36,262 nucleotides of DNA from Candidatus Iainarchaeum sp. Its GTDB lineage: Archaea; Iainarchaeota; Iainarchaeia; Iainarchaeales; JAFCCW01. The position numbers and the translations under genes are program-made. The notes below the pieces were generated by a model, which was given only the letters and a program-made list of their open reading frames with translations, did not search any database and was not told the DNA's origin. Of this stretch, positions 31,881-36,262 are shown one piece after another; position 1 is the stretch's first letter, and every line of letters begins with the position of its first letter. The DNA lies in assembly GCA_017609985.1 (NCBI GenBank), contig JAFCCW010000017.1, forward strand, positions 1 to 36,262, written 5' to 3'.

Positions 31881-33268
31881 GCCTCTTTCTTTGGATTGCT
31901 GGATTTATCCTGTTTGCTTTTGCAACAACTTTTTTGCTCAAAAAGTTTACTTCAGCAGAAACACACTATGTTGTGTCCATAATAAAATCCACGAGATTTC
32001 TGCCACTTCTTGAAAAGCCGCTTTTTCTCGGAAAATGGATTGAAAGACTTGCAAAGCTTGGTTTGATTCTTGGATTCGGAGCAATAGCAGTAGACTGCCT
32101 GTTTATGCAAAAGAAAGGAAAACCACTGAGAATAGCTGCATTCATTGCTTCAACTATACTGCTGACTATTTTCTTCAACATATTTCTGGCTTTCTTTTTT
32201 CAAAACCCGTTTGTGGAAGAATATTTTTGGATGATTGGTCTAGCGTTTGGAGTAATGGGTTTTGCTGGTTCAGTGCTTGTCTCGCTCGCAACATATGCCT
32301 TGTTTGTAATCAAAGCCTTGCTGTCAGGAGAACAAGCCTGTCCAGGAGTAGCTCCCCTGATTCCCGGAGTAGAGATTCCAAATGTTCCGCTTGTTGTTCC
32401 GCTTCACGGCTGGATTTCCCTGCTTTTAATTTTAGTAATTCATGAAGCCTCTCACGGCACAGTAGCCCGCTTGTTCAAAGTAAAAATTAAGAGTGCTGGT
32501 CTACTCCTTTTGTCAATTCTGCCAATAGGAGCATTTGTAGAGCCAGATGAAAAACAGCTGAACTCTATTCCTGAAGAAAAACAGGCAATGGTTTATGCTG
32601 CTGGGCCCACAGCAAATCTTTTAACAATGCTTGCAAGCCTTGCGCTGGTAGTCCTGTTTATTTTCACAATTTATATTCCATTCATACAACCCTGGGAACA
32701 GACAGAACACGAAAGAGTACTTGACAGCATTATAGTTAGCGAGGTTCAGGAGACAGTGAAGCTGTGCGAAAGAGAATACGAAAGCCCTGCTTTTGGAAAA
32801 ATTGAAGTTGGATGGAAACTGGAGAAAGCAAATGATTTGAATGTGCTTGCTTCAGAGCGCGTTATCTTGAAGGCAGAAGAAGAAAACCTGCTAATTTTTT
32901 CAGACAGCGAAGGCAATGAAAAACAGGTTTCTCTCACCCCCAATGAACTTGGAGCACTTGGCTTTGGAGTGGAAAGAACAAAGAAGGCAGGAGTAGACTA
33001 TTCAGAGGAATTCAAGACCTATTCTTCAATTGCAGGATTTATTGCTTCATTCCTGAACTGGTTTATTATCCTCAATCTACTGCTTGCTTTAGTGAATTTC
33101 CTGCCAACAGAACCATTTGACGGAGGAAAGATTGCAAAGATTGTTCTGCTTCCATACTTTGGCTGGCTGAATATATCGAGAGAAGATACAAAAAAGCTAA
33201 TCGGAAGACTGTTTTCCTGGATTATTCTCCTGCTTTTGATTCTCAATGCACTGCCATTGTTTTTTTGA
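31877..33268 (+). CDS. site-2 protease-like (M50) intramembrane metalloprotease
   Basis: 463 residues with about eight hydrophobic helices. The zinc site is HEASH (189-193) inside a helix (ILVIHEASHG), and the third ligand is Asp415 in NFLPTEPFDGGKI. An extramembrane domain at about 275-385 sits between, where related proteases have PDZ domains; here the PDZ fold is not obvious. S2P enzymes cut transmembrane segments of regulators or leftover signal peptides. It lies directly after aMBF1 with overlapping codons, possibly a conserved pair. The substrate is unknown. Confidence 0.9.
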   Translation: MSLFLWIAGFILFAFATTFLLKKFTSAETHYVVSIIKSTRFLPLLEKPLFLGKWIERLAKLGLILGFGAIAVDCLFMQKKGKPLRIAAFIASTILLTIFFNIFLAFFFQNPFVEEYFWMIGLAFGVMGFAGSVLVSLATYALFVIKALLSGEQACPGVAPLIPGVEIPNVPLVVPLHGWISLLLILVIHEASHGTVARLFKVKIKSAGLLLLSILPIGAFVEPDEKQLNSIPEEKQAMVYAAGPTANLLTMLASLALVVLFIFTIYIPFIQPWEQTEHERVLDSIIVSEVQETVKLCEREYESPAFGKIEVGWKLEKANDLNVLASERVILKAEEENLLIFSDSEGNEKQVSLTPNELGALGFGVERTKKAGVDYSEEFKTYSSIAGFIASFLNWFIILNLLLALVNFLPTEPFDGGKIAKIVLLPYFGWLNISREDTKKLIGRLFSWIILLLLILNALPLFF

Positions 33269-33366
33269 ACAAGACAACTGCTATTTAGACGAGATAATAA
33301 CTTGCCAGAAAAAATCTAGAAAAAGAAATGAAAACTCTTGAACAAGATTAAAAAAATAAAAAAAGA

Positions 33367-33386
33367 AAAAGGGAAAAAACCCTTTT
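33367..33386 (-). terminator. ftsZ terminator
   Basis: AAAAGGG (33367-33373) pairs with CCCTTTT (33380-33386). On the minus strand this lies 4 nt after the ftsZ stop and is followed by TTTTCTTTTTTTATTTTTTT-like sequence (33365 down to about 33345). It may serve both convergent genes. Confidence 0.65.
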
Positions 33387-33390
33387 CGAA

Positions 33391-34473
33391 CTATCTTACA
33401 AAATCCAAATCCAGGTCTTTTGAATTGCCTGAAGAAGATCTGCTTGAAGAGTCACTATTTCCAACTGGCCCCTTAATGTAGGGTGAGTGAACTCCGGTGA
33501 AGATTGTGATAACCTCCATCTTGTTCTCAAATGTTGGATCAACTCTTGAACCCCATATAACAGATGCTTTTGGGTCAATTTTGTCAGTTAACATTTCTCC
33601 GACAGCATTTGCTTCACCTAGTGTGAGCTCTGGTCCACCAGTTATATGGATTAATGCGCCTGTTGCTCCCCCGATATCAACATCAAGCAAAGCATTCTTC
33701 AGAGTATCTTCCACAACTTCATTAACCTTGTCAACAGACTTGCTTTCTCCAACAGCAATAACTGAGAGACCTTTGTTGCTCATAACAGACCTAACATCTG
33801 CATAGTCAAGGTTAATCAAAGAAGGCTGTGTAATTGTTTCAGTAATTCCTCTCACAGTTCTGGCAATAACCTCGTCTGCAACCTTGAAAGCATCCTGAAT
33901 TGGCAGGTTTGGCACTAACTCAACAAGCCTGTTGTTGTCAATTACAACAACCGTGTCAGTGACTTTCTTTAGTTCTTCAATTCCTTCCTCTGCCTTGATT
34001 AATCTTGCTTTTTCAAGAGCAAAAGGATAAGTAACAATTGCAATAACAATCGCGCCCTGTTCCTTGGCTATTTCTGCAACAATTGGTGCTGCACCAGTTC
34101 CTGTTCCTCCACCCATTCCAGCGGAAATAAACAGCATGTCAACGTCTCCAAGAACCTCTTCAAGAGCAGACCTGCTAACTTCAGCAGCTTTTGCTCCGAT
34201 TTCAGGATATCCACCTGCTCCAAGACCTCTTGTGACAGACTTTCCAATAAGGATTTTTGTTAGCTCATCGTTAATCAATGCAAGATGCTGCTTATCAGTG
34301 TTAACTCCAACAAGCTGTGCTCCGGAAATTCCCATGTTAGCAAGCCTGTTAACAGCATTGCATCCAGCACCACCAGCACCAATAACCATTATCTTTGGTG
34401 TGCCGAATTCCTCTAATTTGTCTTCTTCCATCTTTGTTTCTTTAACTACTGCATTTTCAACAATGGATTTCAA
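33391..34473 (-). CDS. ftsZ: cell division protein FtsZ
   Basis: The tubulin-like GTPase that forms the division ring. 360 residues. The core has IMVIGAGGAGCNAVNRL (28-44), GVNTDKQHL, the signature GGGTGTGAAP (121-130), VVIDNNRL, and the catalytic T7 loop NLDYADVRSVM. The C-terminal domain has IHITGGPELTLGEANAV and ASVIWGSRVDP. The tail is a Ser-rich linker ending KDLDLDFVR, a short conserved-looking end peptide. The usual length and motif set agree with archaeal FtsZ1/FtsZ2; which paralogue is not decided from sequence alone. Confidence 0.97.
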   Translation of the reverse strand: MKSIVENAVVKETKMEEDKLEEFGTPKIMVIGAGGAGCNAVNRLANMGISGAQLVGVNTDKQHLALINDELTKILIGKSVTRGLGAGGYPEIGAKAAEVSRSALEEVLGDVDMLFISAGMGGGTGTGAAPIVAEIAKEQGAIVIAIVTYPFALEKARLIKAEEGIEELKKVTDTVVVIDNNRLVELVPNLPIQDAFKVADEVIARTVRGITETITQPSLINLDYADVRSVMSNKGLSVIAVGESKSVDKVNEVVEDTLKNALLDVDIGGATGALIHITGGPELTLGEANAVGEMLTDKIDPKASVIWGSRVDPTFENKMEVITIFTGVHSPYIKGPVGNSDSSSRSSSGNSKDLDLDFVR

Positions 34474-34563
34474 TCTGTATCACCCCTTCCCACTGGAAAA
34501 ATTCAATTGTCGAAGGCTAAAAAAGCCAAAAATCTATTTCCACTAATATACTTGCTGAACTCC

Positions 34564-34572
34564 TATATATAG
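34564..34572 (-). promoter_or_regulatory. TATA box for ftsZ
   Basis: CTATATATA on the minus strand lies about 91-99 nt before the ftsZ ATG, giving a leader near 65 nt. TATATT near 34546-34551 is a closer alternative. Confidence 0.4.
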
Positions 34573-34734
34573 TTTTGTTCTTATGTATAAAGCCAGAATA
34601 ACACTTTGATTGGAAAATGAGTATTGTTAAGCAGACAAACTGTTATGTATAATAGTGTTTTTGTTGTATTTCCTTGTTTCAGAGAATAAACCAATTAACA
34701 ATTTCTTAAAAACAGTAAAAAGTGTTATCTGGGC

Positions 34735-34770
34735 TTTGATGCTAGATTAAGGCATCAAAACAAGTTTTTT
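34735..34770 (+). terminator. hairpin with T run in ftsZ/tRNA-Asn spacer
   Basis: An 8-bp perfect stem TTTGATGC/GCATCAAA with a 9-nt loop is followed by ACAAGTTTTTT. It looks like a terminator, yet no annotated plus-strand gene ends before it. Confidence 0.4.
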
Positions 34771-34952
34771 AAAGTTATAAAAGCAGATTAGATACCCCCT
34801 ATTACAAGCAACTTAGCCTGTTTTCTGGCTTTTGCTCCAGATAATACAACAAATATTGATTACAAAGCAGTTAACCAACCACACTTTCGCCCCCATTCAA
34901 ACAATTTTTTTTCCCTAAAATTTTATTTTTTCAAAAAACTTTTTTGCAAAGC

Positions 34953-34960
34953 TTTAAATA
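34953..34960 (+). promoter_or_regulatory. TATA box for tRNA-Asn
   Basis: TTTAAATA preceded by purine-rich GCAAAGC (BRE-like). It is 61-68 nt upstream of the mature tRNA, giving a 5' leader of about 35 nt. Confidence 0.5.
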
Positions 34961-35020
34961 AACTACTTGCTTAAATTCATTTAAACAGCCGGGCAACTAA
35001 TTGTAATAACACATCTCGAA

Positions 35021-35093
35021 GCCCCTGTAGCTCAGCAGGTAGAGCGCTCGGCTGTTAACCGAAAGGTCGTAGGTTCAAATCCTACCGGGGGCG
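35021..35093 (+). tRNA. tRNA-Asn (anticodon GUU)
   Basis: 73 nt. The acceptor GCCCCTG pairs with CGGGGGC (one G-U pair). The anticodon loop is CTGTTAA within CTCGG/CCGAA, allowing one mismatch. The T-arm GTAGG-TTCAAAT-CCTAC is perfect and the discriminator is G, as usual for Asn. No intron, and CCA is not encoded. It sits 68 nt upstream of an integrase gene, suggesting that this tRNA is the attachment site. Confidence 0.96.
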
Positions 35094-35161
35094 CATTCTT
35101 CTTTTTCAATCGCCTACTCACGCAGTTATAAATGCTTTTCGGTTGAGGAAGGTGTAGCTAA

Positions 35162-36262
35162 ATGAAAGAATACATTCACCCCTACGGGCGGTACCTAGAA
35201 AGGCAACTCGAGCTCCTGAAAGAAGACAAAATAAGCGAAAAGAACAGGGAACTAATCCAAGGATTCTACCAGCACAACCGGGCAATGGGAACAAGCCTGC
35301 CAAGACTCGTCAGGCAAATAAACACGCTGAGAATCACAGCAAAACAAGTCGGAAAAAACTTTGAAGACATAACCAAGCAAGACTACGAGGAATTTATTGT
35401 CTGGATGAAAGAACAAGGCAAAAAAGAATGGACAATCTGGACATACAAAAACATCCTCAAAGTATTCCACAAATGGGCAAACAACGGTGGAGTCCCCGAC
35501 TGCGTTGAATGGTTCAGGTCAACAGCCCTCAAAAACAGCATCCTCCCAGAAGACCTGTTGACACAGGAAGATGTAAAAAAACTGATAAAGGGCGCGTTGT
35601 ACCAGCGCGACAAAGCATTTGTCGCAGGCATCTGGGAAACAGGCGCAAGGATCGGAGAAATAGGCAGCCTGCGCATAAAAGACATCTCATTCGACGAATT
35701 CGGCGGAAAAATACTGCTAAACGGAAAAACAGGAATGCGCCAAGTCAGAATAGTTCACAGCGCACAATACATAATAGACTGGATAAACCAACACCCCTAC
35801 AGCAAACAACAAGACGCACCACTCTGGATTTCACTAAAAACAAGGCAATGCGAACGCCTCTGCTACGCATCACTCGCCAAAATACTGAGAACAACAGCAA
35901 AAAGAACAAACATAACAAAACCAGTAAACCCCCACCACTTCAGGCACTCACGCGCAACATACATGGCAAACCATCTAACAGAAGCACAAATGAAAGAATA
36001 CTTCGGCTGGGGTCAAGACTCAAGCATGGTAGCCAGATACGTTCACCTATCAGGCAAACACGTTGACGACGCAGTCCTCAAAATGTGCGGGCTAAAAAAA
36101 AGAGAACCGGAAAAAGACATCCTTCAAAGAGAACAATGTCCAAGATGCAGAACCGAAAACGAAGTAAACAAAGACTACTGCGAAAAATGCTGGCTCCCCC
36201 TCACCCCAAACGCAGTAAACGAAGTAGAAGAAACACAAGGAAAAGACCAAGACGCAATCATA
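35162..36262 (+). CDS. tyrosine recombinase/integrase with zinc ribbon, 3' end outside window
   Basis: 367 codons are visible and the frame is still open at the window end. The start MKEYIHPYGRYLERQLELLK follows shortly after tRNA-Asn. The N-terminal SAM-like core-binding domain (about 10-120) has NTLRITAKQVGKNFEDITKQ and KEWTIWTYKNILKVFHKWAN. The catalytic domain has R163 (ETGARIGEI), K189 (LNGKTG), H258-x-x-R261 (HHFRHSRAT), W283 (FGWGQ) and nucleophile Y293 (ARYVHLS). A CxxC-CxxC zinc ribbon (C326, C329, C340, C343) follows. Codon use favours C-ending codons (AAC, TAC, CTC) more than the neighbouring genes, a sign of foreign origin. Shadow ORFs in other frames hide it in length-based calls. 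Confidence 0.93.
   Translation, partial: MKEYIHPYGRYLERQLELLKEDKISEKNRELIQGFYQHNRAMGTSLPRLVRQINTLRITAKQVGKNFEDITKQDYEEFIVWMKEQGKKEWTIWTYKNILKVFHKWANNGGVPDCVEWFRSTALKNSILPEDLLTQEDVKKLIKGALYQRDKAFVAGIWETGARIGEIGSLRIKDISFDEFGGKILLNGKTGMRQVRIVHSAQYIIDWINQHPYSKQQDAPLWISLKTRQCERLCYASLAKILRTTAKRTNITKPVNPHHFRHSRATYMANHLTEAQMKEYFGWGQDSSMVARYVHLSGKHVDDAVLKMCGLKKREPEKDILQREQCPRCRTENEVNKDYCEKCWLPLTPNAVNEVEETQGKDQDAII

Larger units (their letters stand above)
34474..35020. other. AT-rich intergenic stretch, possible small RNA
   Basis: 547 nt with no supported ORF. It carries the ftsZ promoter on the left and the tRNA-Asn promoter on the right. In the middle are TATA-like TATGTATAATA (about 34642-34652), then the hairpin TTTGATGC (34735-34742)/GCATCAAA (34752-34759) followed by a T run (34765-34770). 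This could be the end of a short plus-strand RNA (about 34670-34770). There is another TATA-like TTATAAAA near 34775-34782. Confidence 0.4.

Noticed and set aside
35509-36066. 185-codon plus-strand ORF (MVQVNSPQKQHPPRRPVDTG...)
   Set aside because: A +2-frame shadow of the integrase gene; the integrase frame has all catalytic residues.
1-36262. CRISPR array or cas genes
   Set aside because: No regularly spaced direct repeats of CRISPR size and no Cas-like protein were seen; the only iterated motif is the short octamer array at 7608-7671.

Overview
The window comes from an archaeal chromosome. The evidence is a 16S rRNA whose 5' end reads as the archaeal form, bulge-helix-bulge (BHB) processing stems around 16S and 23S, an intron in tRNA-Glu directly after the anticodon loop, archaeal-type RNase P RNA, FEN-1, aMBF1, ribosomal proteins eL40 and probably eL41, an AlaRS with the archaeal N-terminal zinc knuckle, and FtsZ. 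The small gene sizes, reduced AlaRS and many orphan membrane proteins suggest a DPANN-type lineage (Woesearchaeota/Diapherotrites-like). That placement is inference and was not tested.

Layout. 1-4936 (all minus): a partial XRE regulator with two DUF2178-like membrane proteins (one frameshifted), a TrmO-like tRNA methyltransferase, a small membrane protein, a shortened alanyl-tRNA synthetase and an orphan membrane protein. 4937-9217: an AT-rich insertion. A methyltransferase-like gene appears split into an N-terminal remnant (5029-5190) and a C-terminal remnant (8852-9217). Between them lie a possible DUF3800-like protein, a winged-helix protein and an IS4-type transposase with a divergent 42-residue ribbon-helix-helix-like protein; the two share an operator-like array of TTATACAA octamers. 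9254-9672: RNase P RNA. 10290-15906 (minus): rRNA operon 16S - tRNA-Ala(UGC) - 23S, without 5S.

16064-21205: a UbiA prenyltransferase, a GT4 glycosyltransferase, an extremely tyrosine-rich secreted protein, eL41 candidate, a Ca2+/cation antiporter, a lipoprotein FKBP, intron-containing tRNA-Glu(UUC), eL40 and a small membrane protein. 21286-24971 (minus): a compact thiamine operon thiM-thiE-thiC-thiL. It can make HMP-P (ThiC), salvage thiazole (ThiM), join them (ThiE) and phosphorylate TMP (ThiL); thiD and a thiazole synthase are not here. 25113-27440 (minus): an AT-rich accessory island with an AbrB-like protein, a SprT-like zincin with coiled coil, AN1-like zinc finger and membrane anchor, and an HNH nuclease with a frameshifted basic tail. 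This is the best candidate for an undescribed system in the window.

27571-34473: a damaged digeranylgeranylglyceryl-phosphate-synthase-like UbiA gene, a COG1395-type regulator, a coiled-coil protein coupled to FEN-1, a candidate structured small RNA, aMBF1 overlapping a site-2 protease, and FtsZ. 35021-36262: tRNA-Asn(GUU) directly followed by a tyrosine recombinase that runs off the window, which looks like the edge of an integrated element.

Several reading frames break exactly at homopolymers (G4 near 725, A9 near 25267, A7 near 25196, T7 near 27649). These may be real decay or assembly errors, and raw reads would decide.
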